Shown here in pieces: positions 1 through 10,044 of a stretch of DNA of 64,000 nucleotides (position 1 is its first letter; every line of letters begins with the position of its first letter). This stretch comes from Rhynochetos jubatus. Lineage: Eukaryota; Chordata; Aves; Eurypygiformes; Rhynochetidae. Location: assembly GCA_027574665.1 (NCBI GenBank), contig CM050655.1, forward strand, positions 11,775,170 to 11,839,169. The letters are read 5' to 3'. A model generated the notes under the pieces. It searched no databases, was not told the DNA's origin, and was given only the letters and a program-made list of their open reading frames with translations. A program made the translations under genes and the position numbers.

Positions 1-961
1 GTCCAACAAAAACTCTAAATGAAGTAGGCTATTTTTCTGTCCCTCTGAATATTCAGGCAAAACCAAAGTTACTCCCGAGTTATAGGAAGAGCAGCAATGA
101 TGAGAATGCAACCTCAAAACATTCTGACTTGCACAAGTTAAGTCTTACCACTGCAGTTCACACGGGTTACCATGCAGACTAAAAGGTAAAGCTTCACTTT
201 CTGAATTTATGAACACAGACTGATGTCAGACTGCTGTGCCTGGAGAACATTAAAGACAAAAACACAGGTAGGAATACAGATATTATGGCTATCAGAAACC
301 TGTGATTAATATGAATTTAGCTGACAATGTTATTGATAAATTGCTGAATTTTAAAGTCATAAGCTAAGTATCAGCATTAATAAGTGTTCACAATTCATAA
401 ATAAAAAGGCAAATTTGTTATGAAGACTTTTGTAAGCATTGGTATTTTGAGAAAATAATAATCAAGCCAGAAACAATACCATGAGAACAGCCTTGCCTTT
501 TCTCAGCAAGCTGAACCTTGTATTTTTCAAATGGATTTGATCTGGTTGACAAAATTCACCAGAAATATCATGAAAATAAATTTTGACAAGATTTTCTGAT
601 TCCTCATGTATTGATTAAGCACCCTTGAACTTCGGGTTTTCTACTTTTATTTATTTATTTTAGTCTAGACATTAAAATAACTCTTAGTGGGTATGTTGAA
701 CTTTAGAAAAAGAAATTAGCTGAATGTAGGAAAGCCTTAGGAAAGCAGCAACCAAGATTAATAAATCTAAAGTAATGTTTTCACTAGTGGAAAATACTGC
801 TTTAACAATGGTAATTCCTTTCTCTTTATTAAAGGATTACTTGGAATGCTGGCATGTTTGCCACAGGCTCTCCTTACTAAACACTGGATCCTAGAACAGT
901 AAGACGAGAAATAGCACTTGAAAGAACATTACTGTAATTCTTATTTTACTTCCAGCCCTGA
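1..961. other. AT-rich unique DNA, no gene seen
   Basis: No frame longer than about 60 codons, no repeat family recognised and no CpG-rich segment. There is a short ATTT run near 648-661. It reads as ordinary intergenic or intronic vertebrate sequence. Exons of a non-coding RNA cannot be excluded by eye. Confidence 0.6.
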
Positions 962-1045
962 AAGACTTGGGCAAGTTTTTTCATCTTTTTAGGCCTCAGT
1001 TTCCCCCATCTGTAAATGACAATAATGATATCTATTCTCTTTGCC
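962..1045 (+). repeat. MIR / CORE-SINE fragment
   Basis: The core reads in the usual MIR order: a GACTTGGGCAAGTT block, a GGCCTCAGTTTCCCCCATCT block, then TGTAAATGACAATAATGAT. This is the conserved centre of the tRNA-derived MIR family, an ancient SINE shared by amniotes. The tRNA-like head and the 3' tail are missing or too worn to trace. It is a non-coding fossil with no expected activity. The match is from memory of the family, so the edges are uncertain by 20 bases or more. Confidence 0.72.
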
Positions 1046-1089
1046 AAGCACCTCCAGATCACTTAGCTTTTCAGACGATATTTCCTTAA

Positions 1090-1158
1090 GTATTATTACC
1101 ACTGCTCTCAGTTTTCAATATAGGTAAGCCAAAAGCAAGGTTGAGGTGACATTTCAGT
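1090..1158 (-). repeat. Probable MIR-like fragment, inverted
   Basis: The order TATTATTACC, then GTTTTCAATATAGGTAAGC, then GGTTGAGGTGACATTT resembles the reverse complement of the MIR core (a run of the TTTTACAGATGAGGAAACTGAGG type followed by a GTGACTTGCCC type). It lies about 45 bases after a plus-strand MIR core, so the two are head to head. Divergence is high and a chance resemblance is possible. Confidence 0.4.
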
Positions 1159-2335
1159 AGCAAACTCATTTCATAACAAATTTTCCTAAAACATTCAATC
1201 TGAGATAACGACACGATATAGATGAGAGCATGTGGTGAAGCAAATCGATAGCAAATATACAGACAATATTTGGACTAATCAGTATCCATTTTCATATTTA
1301 CTTACTGCAAACTTTTCAATAACTGCATTTTACAAGTTCAAATATGTAGGAAATATAAATTTGAAATTCATATGTGCAACTATTCACTCAAAGTATAAAA
1401 TCGTATAACAAATTGAAAAAAAACCCCAAAAACCAAAAAACCTTCTAGGACACTGATGTAAGGCACCCAATCGGAGATAAGAAACTTGGGATCATGAGAT
1501 GGAGGTAAGTAATTTTGTAAGAAAAAAAGGTCAGTATTAGGGCATTGGTTTGGGAAAGAAAGGAGGCCATGAATTATTTACCATTCCAATGTAAATGCAG
1601 TAATAGAGAAAACTTATCATGGGAAATCCACACAGAGGAAATCCAGTCACACACAAAAAGAGACAGAAATTAATAGTATAAATTATTCACTGTAAAGTTA
1701 TGGCCAAACTGGTATATAACATGTATTTTTACTGGTCTGAGAGACCTCAACTTAATACTCTATGAAGAAACAGTTAATTTCCCACAATTGTGTTAATTAC
1801 TTTTGTATCCCAATTAATGTGAAATAGATTGCATTCCTTTCATATAAACAATGCAAGATAACAAACCCAAATACTTTTAAAAGAGACTATTTTGTTTGAT
1901 TTATGGTAGAATTACTATTATTACATTTATAAATCATATGTTGTCTGCATACTTTTATTGTGATTTTTATTAAATAACTCTATGGAGGAAAAAAGAAACC
2001 CAAACTTATTTTGTATATTTTTTTTCTCCATTAGCTATTTGGAGTTAGAAACAAAAGGAGTGAGACAGTTCATTAATATCAGGGTGTTGGGAATGCTGGA
2101 CAGTGGGGAAAGAGGGAAGGAAGTAAAGATTTGTTAGGATAAGACAATCTGTTGATCCTTACACCATATCAATATGATTTATAGTTTGGGCCTCTATAGG
2201 TTGCCTGTTTATTGGGGAAATAATTTGTGGATTGTGTCCAGAAATGTGTGATGTGGGGATGTTTCTGCATTACTGGTACCGTACAAGTGTCTGTGATTGC
2301 ACAGAAAAGGCCAAAAGGAAGCCCTTGGATCATGG
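1159..2335. other. AT-rich unique DNA with one A/C-rich tract
   Basis: No gene seen. The only distinct structure is a low-complexity tract at 1416-1442 in which A runs are broken by CCCC and CC. A perfect 5' splice-site-like GAGGTAAGT occurs near 1502, with a CTAG about 55 bases upstream, but nothing else supports an exon. Confidence 0.55.
1416..1442. repeat. A/C-rich low-complexity tract
   Basis: Eight A, then CCCC, five A, CC, six A, CC. It is one of about ten tracts of this style in the window, in which A runs are interrupted by short C runs. Confidence 0.75.
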
Positions 2336-2337
2336 GG

Positions 2338-2501
2338 TTCCCCCATGAAGACATCCCCATCCCTGGCTGTCTTCAAGGCCAGGCTGGATGAGGCTTGGAG
2401 CAACCTGGTCTAGTGGAGGGTGTCCCTGCCCATGGCAGGGGGGGTTGGAACTAGATGAGCTTTAAGGTCCCTTCCAACCCAAACCATTCTGTGATTCCAT
2501 G
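2338..2501 (+). mobile_element. CR1 LINE, 3' end fragment
   Basis: The last 160 bases or so of a chicken-repeat-1 (CR1) LINE. The diagnostic blocks appear in order: CATCCCCATCCCTGGCTGTC, CAAGGCCAGGCTGGATGAGG, TGTCCCTGCCCATGGCAGG, GGTTGGAACTAGATGAG, then CCCTTCCAACCCAAACCATT and the tail CTGTGATTCCATG. CR1 copies are mostly severely 5' truncated and end in a short repeated octamer instead of poly(A), as here. No coding part is included. Divergence looks modest, so this is a relatively young subfamily. Confidence 0.93.
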
Positions 2502-3194
2502 GAGCCTTATGGAGAACACTTACAGGATGTCTGGATTTCTATCAGAGGTTGGGGTTAGGATAGGGAAGGAGACATTTGTTAACATCAGCAACTTGTATAG
2601 AAGTTTTGTAGTGAAATGAGCGTCCAGCATACACGGTGGTGGGACAGCATGAAAGATGATATTATGCTAACCTCCACAGTCCATCTCTCCACTCTACCTT
2701 TCCTTTGGTCCTTATGGGCCACGCGGCCTATGGGTGCTCCTTGCTCCCATCCTCTAGGGAAGCGCTCCTCACAGCTATAGCTCTAAGACAGTTACTCAGT
2801 CCAGAAGAGTGAGTGCCATTTTGTTACAAGACAGTGTGTTTTATTAAACCACACAAGCATCCTGAAGTCACATTACATGCTTGTATTTTAATAACTTACA
2901 TGTCTGTGCTGCACTCCTACAGTAGAGCCTTAGGGCAGCTCCAAGCAAGTTGGAAAAACCTCCTGTGCCGGACTGTGCCCAGGCTCATTAACCTTGCCTT
3001 CGAGCAGGGTTAATTAGATCAGACTAAGCCTCAAGCTAACATGGTGACTATTCTGCATTGTGCCATTTTCACATGCCCTTGTGATTCAGCTACCTCAGCC
3101 AGTGTGGGAATGCAATTTCATGAGGTTCCAAATGCAATTAATTTTGACTCTTCAGATCATACTTTCATTTTACTGACAGGATAACCAGATGACA
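2502..3194. other. Unique DNA, no gene seen
   Basis: Mixed-composition sequence after the CR1 end. A 66-codon plus-strand frame at 2813-3013 has no recognisable domain and no supporting signals, and I treat it as chance. Confidence 0.55.
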
Positions 3195-3285
3195 CTTCTG
3201 GGTCTAGTCTTCTGATCCTGCCTCTGACTTCTGACTTGCTTAAGGTAGATTACTCTTTCCCTGTTCTCACAGTAGATAAAGGAGA
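3195..3285 (+). repeat. Possible MIR-like fragment
   Basis: The blocks TCTGATCCTGCCTCTGACTT and TGACTTGCTTAAGG, then CTTTCCCTGTTCTCACAGTA, follow the order of MIR (cysteine-rich-looking CTGCCTCTGACTTG block, then the TTGGGCAAGTCACTT block). Several positions differ and an internal duplication of CTGACTT confuses the alignment. Low confidence. Confidence 0.35.
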
Positions 3286-5548
3286 AAAAAAAAGTACTAT
3301 GGTGTTCATATGTATTATCACATTTCTCCATAGTGCTATGTGTCAGGATAGTGTCCTGCTCAGTACTACCTAGTGTGAGAGTGCTGATGAGGAAGCAGTA
3401 AGGCTGTTAAGGTTTCCAAACTGTTCAGTACAGTGTGAATCAGAGATCTGTAAGCTAGCATTCAATACAAGCCAATTAATGAACCATGAACAACTGGACC
3501 AGCTCCCTCAGGCACACCATGGAGCTGATGTCACAGTTATTGTAAATCTGAACTGGTCTGATACTACACCTTCTAAGAAATGATGTTGCTTGCACCTTAT
3601 TCGCATCTAACAGTACTACACTGCACCACACAGAGGTAGACACAGACTTCCTTAGTTCATGTTCAGTTACTTTCAGGACATCAGGTTTGTGCAGCTGCCT
3701 TGAGACTATATATATACACCTATTCATCAGATATCAGATGTAATAAACTGCAGTCATGATAAATTGCACTATAATTCCATTTTACTAAGTGAATTATTAA
3801 TTTCATATTCTCCAAACTCACTATTGCTTTCCAGACTTCTAAACACCACAAAAAATTAAAAACAGGTGTTTCTGTCCTGAAAAATTTATTTTACTGTGGA
3901 CCAGTAAGGCAGTGAGGAAAACTTTGGCAGGAAGCTGATATCATGTGTCAGTCTTTTAATTTAATTTAAAAGAAGATCATCAGTTTTCTCAATGGATTTC
4001 AGGTCCCATAGTTCATTCTGTGCATGCTACCCCTTTCCATTGAGCAGCCTGCTCTGTCAGGTTGCTCACAATTGGGTGACAACAACTCAGCTTTATCTCC
4101 TGAGAGGAGAAGAAGAGACCGCTGTACAGCAGTTGTTAGAAAGACGAGCACATGAAATACTAAAAGTATCCACATGGCAGTTGCAGTAGATACAGAAACC
4201 CTGGGAATAAGAAAAGAGCCTCTTCAGATTAGCAATTTTGTTACATTCAAGCCAAAAGAATTATTTAATATAAGAGAGTTAACTACAGGTAGCAGTATAG
4301 ATAGGCAATTCAGACCTCAGAGAGTGGATTAAATCCATTCATTGCATGTGTTATGTCTGTTCATAGACACTTGCTACTGTTATCTGAGAAAAATACAGTA
4401 ACAGTTGCAGTTTGTTTTTTCCACTGTAATGAAAAGACAGAATTTTACTTTCTCTTTTTCTTCCACAAGGATCTCTCAGGCTTGGAAAGAAAATGTAATT
4501 GTTGCACTTTGATAAGCAGCATTCAGATCTCTCTAATCTTTATTCTGTGAGTAAATTTTCCTGCAGCAAATTTCCTCATAATTACAGTTCTGATTAAAGT
4601 GAGCATTTTCATAGTTTTCATGGCTTTGTAAATCACAGTTACTGGCTGCTTCTCTTATGGTGAAGGAGAACTCACTTTGTAATGAAGCTTTACTATGCAA
4701 AGTGGCTGAGCAATAATGTAATTAACATTTATCTTAAGTTATCTCTCATGCTTTAATTACATATCCATTCCCCCTTTGTATGCCAGACATTGAACAACGA
4801 TCATTACAAATTCCCACACGAAAAGGAATAAGGTACTAACTTCCCCTTTGCTTTGACAGTGTACTTGGAGGTTATGAAATTTGAGCCTGCTAAGTAATAC
4901 ACTGATAAAAATATGACCAAAGAACATCAAAATGAACCAGAATTTACTGCTTTTTGAAGAAGAGTTGAGAGAGGATGAATAAATTATTTTTATTTCATTC
5001 TCATATAAACCCTGCTCTCACACGTGTGCTTATTTGTAAGCATGGGACCTTAACGGATCTACTTTACCTACCTGATCATATTAAAACTATCATCAATTTG
5101 GAACTGAGAAATTCTCTTTGACATTGTTGCATAGACACAACTTACAAAAATAACATAACCATATGAAATTGATGGGAGGATGCATCAGAATTTATGCCCA
5201 ATTTTTGCAGATTTAAGTGGCAAAAACCTAAGTAAGCTAATAGCAAAACTCACTGGGATGCTATGGAAGTTCATTTCTATAGGCACAACAGAGTAACCCA
5301 GGTGAGAATTCCCTGATTTCTTCCTGAGTAATTTCTATAGCAGAACCTAAGCACAGAGTAAAGTAAAGCAAGTATCCAGTGGAACAATTCAAAAGAGAAA
5401 GTGATGAATTGTCCATGTATTGACACCTGAAGTGGAAAACAGTAACCTTCCAGGAAATTACTTGGCTAATTATAAAATTACCTGGGAAAAACTGTATGGC
5501 ACATGGTAGACATCAAACTAAACAGTCCAGTATTTCTCATCCAGATTC
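3286..5548. other. AT-rich unique DNA, possible regulatory segment
   Basis: No gene seen. The small frames at 3476-3727, 3992-4189 and 4353-4550 have no recognisable product. The part at 4570-4790 carries three TAATTA motifs (4579-4584, 4719-4724, 4754-4759), a pattern often seen in homeodomain-bound conserved elements. Function is inferred only. Confidence 0.5.
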
Positions 5549-6108
5549 ATGGAACGGTTTAGGTTGTAAGGGCTCTTAAAGATCCTCTAGTTCCAACCCC
5601 CCTGCCATGGGCAGGAACACCCTCCACTAGACCAGGTTGCTCAGAGCCTCATCCAGCCTGGCCTTGAACATTTCCAGAGATGGGGCATCCACAGCTTCTC
5701 TGGGCAACTTGTTCCAGTGCCGCACCACCCTCACTCTGAAGAATTTCTTCTTTATATCACATCTAAATCTACCCTCTTTCAGTTTAAAGCCATTACCCCT
5801 TGTGCTGTCACTACATGCCCTTGTAAACAGTCCCCCTCCAGCTTTCCTGGAGGCCCCCTCAGGTACTGGAAGGCTCTGATAAGGTCTCTCTGGAGCCTTC
5901 TCTCAGCTTTCTGGACTGTAAGTGCACATTGCCTGGTCATGTGGAGCTTCTCATCAACCAACACCCCCAAGTCCTTCTCCTCAGGGCTGCTCTCAATCCA
6001 TTCTCCACCCAGCCTGTACTTGTATTTGGGATTGCCCTAACCCATGTGCAGGACCTTGCACTTGGCCTTGTTGAACTCCATGTGGTTTGTACGGGCCCAC
6101 TTCTCAAT
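5549..6108 (-). mobile_element. CR1 LINE, 5' truncated with internal deletion
   Basis: Read on the minus strand this is the 3' part of a CR1 ORF2 followed by the 3' UTR. On the plus strand the blocks run TTCCAACCCCCCTGCCATGG, ACCCTCCACTAGACCAGGTT, CATCCAGCCTGGCCTTGAAC, ACAGCTTCTCTGGGCAACTT, then ACCTTGCACTTGGCCTTGTT at the 5' end. On the minus strand the last block encodes the CR1 signature [12 protein letters not shown] (about 6040-6080). Part of the middle is missing: near 5915-5935 the sequence jumps from the CTTCTCTCAGCTTTCTGGAC block straight to CATTGCCTGGTCATGTGGAG. The element is dead. The apparent 107- and 80-codon plus-strand frames here are antisense readings of it. Confidence 0.94.
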
Positions 6109-6439
6109 TATTAATACTTCCAATTTGTATATAAAATTACAAAACTGACAATCTTTAGCCCTATCAAATCCAGAAAGTGACTGCTTTAAATTGTGATGCC
6201 TGGTGTTGCTTCTAAAAGTGCTAAGCCACATGAACACTCTACCATTCTGCATTAGGAGTGTCTGGCTGGGAAGGAAATCAGTCATCTGGTGTTAAAGTAT
6301 GTTCAGCACATAATTGGACTATTCAGTCTTTAAAAACAGCAATGATGAAAATTCCTCAACCACCTTAGCCACTGGTGAACATTAAAGATTTTTTTCAAGT
6401 CAGTTCCTTACTGTCTTATTTCCAGAAAGTCCTTGTCCT
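6109..6439. other. Unassigned spacer between two CR1 copies
   Basis: AT-rich sequence between a young CR1 and an older L3-like CR1 of the same orientation. Part of it may be a very diverged extension of the older element. No gene seen. A minus-strand 82-codon frame runs from here into the young CR1 and is not a gene. Confidence 0.5.
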
Positions 6440-7030
6440 TCTGGTGCAAGATTTGTAGCCTTTGAAGACCATTATTATGGTATTCCTCAGTGTTTTCTTC
6501 AATTAACTAATTATATCCAACTCATTAAAAGATCATTCCCATTGCTCTCCTCAGGTCTCACTCTACTCCATCCAAAATTTTCTAAGTGCGGTGCTCAAAA
6601 CCAGATACAGTACATTAGCAGAGATATTCTTATGGCAGAGTAACATACAAAGGATTTCTTGGCATATCTCAGACTTGTTTTTAATATGGTAATAGGGCAC
6701 AACATCTTATATCCCCTTATATACAATGATATTTGGGGTCAATGTATTTGTTAACAAATAGAAGGCCACAGACTTGCGTTCAGTTTAGAATCCACAGCCT
6801 CCTCATCCGCAGTTTCTGCCTGGCTCATTTCTATCCTGTGTTTGGGCAGACCTCTTACTGAAGTACTGCAGTTTGTAAACAGGATTGAAAAAGTCTGAAT
6901 ATTTCAGGTGATTCCACCCATTGGCCAAGATTATCTTGTATGCTTTCAGAGTGCTCAAGGCCTTTCCCTACAGCTTATTAACATCTGTAGATGTATTAAG
7001 TGCACTCTTTATTTCATTATCCATGATATT
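6440..7030 (-). mobile_element. Ancient CR1 (L3-like) fragment
   Basis: A strongly diverged copy of an old CR1/L3-type LINE in reverse orientation. Recognisable islands occur in the expected order: GATTTGTAGCCTTTGAAGAC with CCTCAGTGTTTTCTTC (6450-6502), CTAAGTGCGGTGCTCAAAAC (about 6580-6602), GGCCAAGATTATCTTGTATG (about 6923-6942), then TATTAAGTGCACTCTTTATT (about 6994-7013) with CATTATCCATGATATT. The stretches between islands align poorly, and the whole is interrupted by many small indels. I recognise the order from reptile and bird L3-like copies. No coding capacity remains. Confidence 0.62.
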
Positions 7031-7063
7031 AAAAAAAAAAAAAAAAAAAACCACAAAAAACCA
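7031..7063. repeat. Poly(A) tract with C interruptions
   Basis: Twenty consecutive A (7031-7050), then CCAC, six A and CC. It directly abuts the end of the ancient CR1 match. CR1 elements do not normally carry poly(A), so it is more likely a separate low-complexity tract or the tail of another retroposed sequence. Confidence 0.85.
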
Positions 7064-9999
7064 GAGTCAGGATGCAGAAGGAACAAAAATATTTCTATTT
7101 CTATCTGTGTATGTTGATGCTGTAAGCTAACAACCGTCACAGTTAGAAAACATAATGGAAACACAGGATAATGTAAAGCTAATTTAATCTTTCAAAAAGC
7201 AATACTCCACAACAAGCGGCTGGAAAGCACAAATGAGTCAGTCTTCCAGATACAAGACCATTGCTTTTAAATAATAATTAATATTGCCTCAATTACACAG
7301 CATGTGATTCAACTTCTGCATTGCTGTTAACCCAACAGTTATGTCTTTCATACATAAAACCATAGGATTTATGGTTCCAGATCTTTCCCTTAAGATCATT
7401 TGGAAAATGCTCCCTTATGACTAATCATAAAGGTCTGACGTCCTTCTCCTGATTGAGAAATGTTGGAGGCTGATGTTGCCCACAAAATCATCCAGAATAC
7501 ATCTGCAATCTCCTGAAAAGCTGAACATCGAAGGGGTCAGAGCGCCAAATTTGTCTGTAATGAAATATGTCTGTTTTGGGGAAATGGAGAGCAGGGAGAA
7601 CAAACCATACCCTTCCTTTCAAGAGAGAAAGGAACCAACAAGAAACAATGAGGAAGCTTCCACTGCCTATTCTTGTTACACAAGATCAGTGCACATATAT
7701 GTGTGTGTGTGTGTGTGTATGCATTTAATTTTCAAGGCAGGCACTTTTCACAGGCAACAAATCTACTGTAATTAAAATCAAGGGGAAAAAAGAAGGAGAG
7801 AAAGGTAGAGTCTCAAAATTCTTCTGATTTTCTAGGCAATTGAGAACAAAGTTTTCTCCTTTCTCCATAATATAATCCTGTGTCTTCTCCATTATACATA
7901 TATAACAATTCAGTATACATGGCTTAACTGACTCACCCTCAGTCTACAGGGACATTTAAGAGTGTTAGACTATTAGAGCAGAGAATCGTCAAACAGAACA
8001 GGGATTAATGTCCTTCCTGGAGATTTAACACTTTTGAAATCCTTTATTACCTACATAAATTGCCAAATTTATGATTCATATGGGATGATACGATAAACAC
8101 TACTGCTATCATTCATTTTCTGATGGCATTAAGAAATACATTGCATTGTTTACAAGAGATGCAAGGTTAATGCAACATAACAGACTGTGCCTCTATTTTT
8201 CCCCTGTGAAGAAATATGACGGAAGATTGGAAACAAACTGCTTAGTGAGAGGTAATTATTTTGTGTATGCAATGCCATTAGGAAGTTCTGACTATCGACC
8301 CACAATGCATCAGCCTTGACTCAGCTCATGAGTCTAGCACAGTCCTAGAGTTAAGACAGATGTCTGGAAATTTCAAGAAGAAAAGATACATACAGGTTAC
8401 ATAGGATGCTGCCGTTGCAATGACCTGGGCAAGCAGAGATGGCAAGAACACATAGATGAGAGAAGGTAGGGAGATATGGAACAAATAGCTTAGCCAATGA
8501 AGAACAGAGGGATGGAAATAAGCAGAGATGAATGCACATGACGAGACAGTAAACGCAAAACCAAAATAGACAGAGCAATTGCTATAGCCTAAAAGGCTAG
8601 CATTAGTCCCAGTCAGGAAGCCCTAGCAGCAAAAAGGATAGATTCAAACAAAAGATAAAATCAACCAAACTAGGAAGAACCAACCAAAAAACCACCAAAA
8701 ACTAGTGAGCATTATAAAATCACTTAGGAGCCTATTGATGCCATTTTTAGGTATTCATTTGCTAAAAGCAGAATACAGAAAGGTGTAGTATTTGTGGGGA
8801 ACAGATGTGGCTCAGCCTGTCTAAGCATCTGATTCTGCCGTGCAGCACAACCATCTGAGGTGCACTGCAATTGCCCGTAGCCACATGGGGATTATGGAGT
8901 AGTTATTGCAGACTGCTGCAGCACCAAGAAATTCACCTCCTAATTCAAACTCTAGAAACCATATGGAGCAATATCAGCATCTCAATTTTGGTATTAAGTA
9001 GAAAAATTCTGCATTGAAAAGCTTCCTTATGTCACCAGAGCAATAAACCATGCAAGTCGCCGTAAAAATCCCTGAGCTCTAGTTCAAAGCAAAATCTCAA
9101 GTAATTCAGTTCTGAACAGAAAGTATCACTCATTCTACTTGTTGGTCCAAAACTAGGCCAAGTTAAGAGCAATTCCTTCTCTTCCAGACAAAAATTCTTC
9201 CTGAAGGAGAATACTTAATGTAGACTGTGAAGCGCCTGATTTTTATCAGGAGGTTTAGGAATTCCGCTGCAAGAGTTTGCTGTAAGAAGACTTTAAACAG
9301 CACTAAGGAAAGCTATCTCACAGCCTTAAAGGAGCACTTAGCCTTTTTCCTGAGAAGGTCCTTTAAAATGAAAAACTGCTGCCTGAAGATTGATTAAATG
9401 ACCACTTAATTAGATAGGGGAGATCTACTGACAATATCTGACAACACTGGGGAAAAAAATGTGTGCCTTTGAAGAGTTTGAAAAAAATGAAATCTCTTGT
9501 GATTCTGGTCTGACAGACAACACATCTATGGCAGGAAATGGTATAAGCACAGGCTTGAATTATTTATGCTTTTTAGGACAGCTTTAGAGAATAAGGTGTT
9601 TCAGACTACAGTGAAATTCACAATATAGTCAGTCTTCCACCTGTAATATTTAAATGAAAAATAACAGTTTTGTATTAGTTTAGACTTGTAAAATAAATAG
9701 GAAAAAAATCAAAATGTAACGAACTACTACCGCATTCAAATTTTTCTTCCTGTTTTCATCTAAATTAAGGACCAGGATGCACTCTTCTGGCTTAGTATGT
9801 AGAACAGACAGGCTCTCATATGCACTCTACAATCTCTCCAAATCTTCTCAGGTTAAGATTCAGGATTTTGGCCTGCTTTTCTATTCTTTATCAGGATAAA
9901 ATAGAAGGAAAAGTACAATCCTTTTCAAAGAGTATTAGTTGAAAAAGAAAAAAAGAAAGTTGGAAAAAACAATAAATTACTTAAAAAAAGTAATAGAGG
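7064..9999. other. Unique DNA with one TG microsatellite
   Basis: No gene or interspersed repeat recognised over about 2.9 kb. The frames at 7473-7775 and 8351-8578 carry no known domain. Local polypurine runs occur at about 7779-7810 and 9940-9970. Confidence 0.5.
7700..7718. repeat. (TG)n microsatellite
   Basis: About nine and a half TG units, flanked by ATATA on the left and ATGCA on the right. A simple dinucleotide repeat that is likely polymorphic in length. Confidence 0.95.
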
Positions 10000-10044
10000 A
10001 AAAAAAACCCCAAACCACAAAACACTAAACCACAAAATAACCCC
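10000..10044. repeat. A/C-rich low-complexity tract
   Basis: Runs of A separated by CCCC, CC, AC and CC over 45 bases, ending in AACCCC. Same style as the tract at 1416-1442. Confidence 0.75.

Noticed and set aside
1448-1503. Possible plus-strand exon ending at GAGGTAAGT
   Set aside because: The donor is good, but the upstream acceptor (CTTCTAG) lies in an A/C-rich tract without a pyrimidine tract. GTAAGT is frequent in AT-rich DNA.
5717-6040. 107-codon plus-strand frame
   Set aside because: Antisense of the 5.5-kb CR1 copy.
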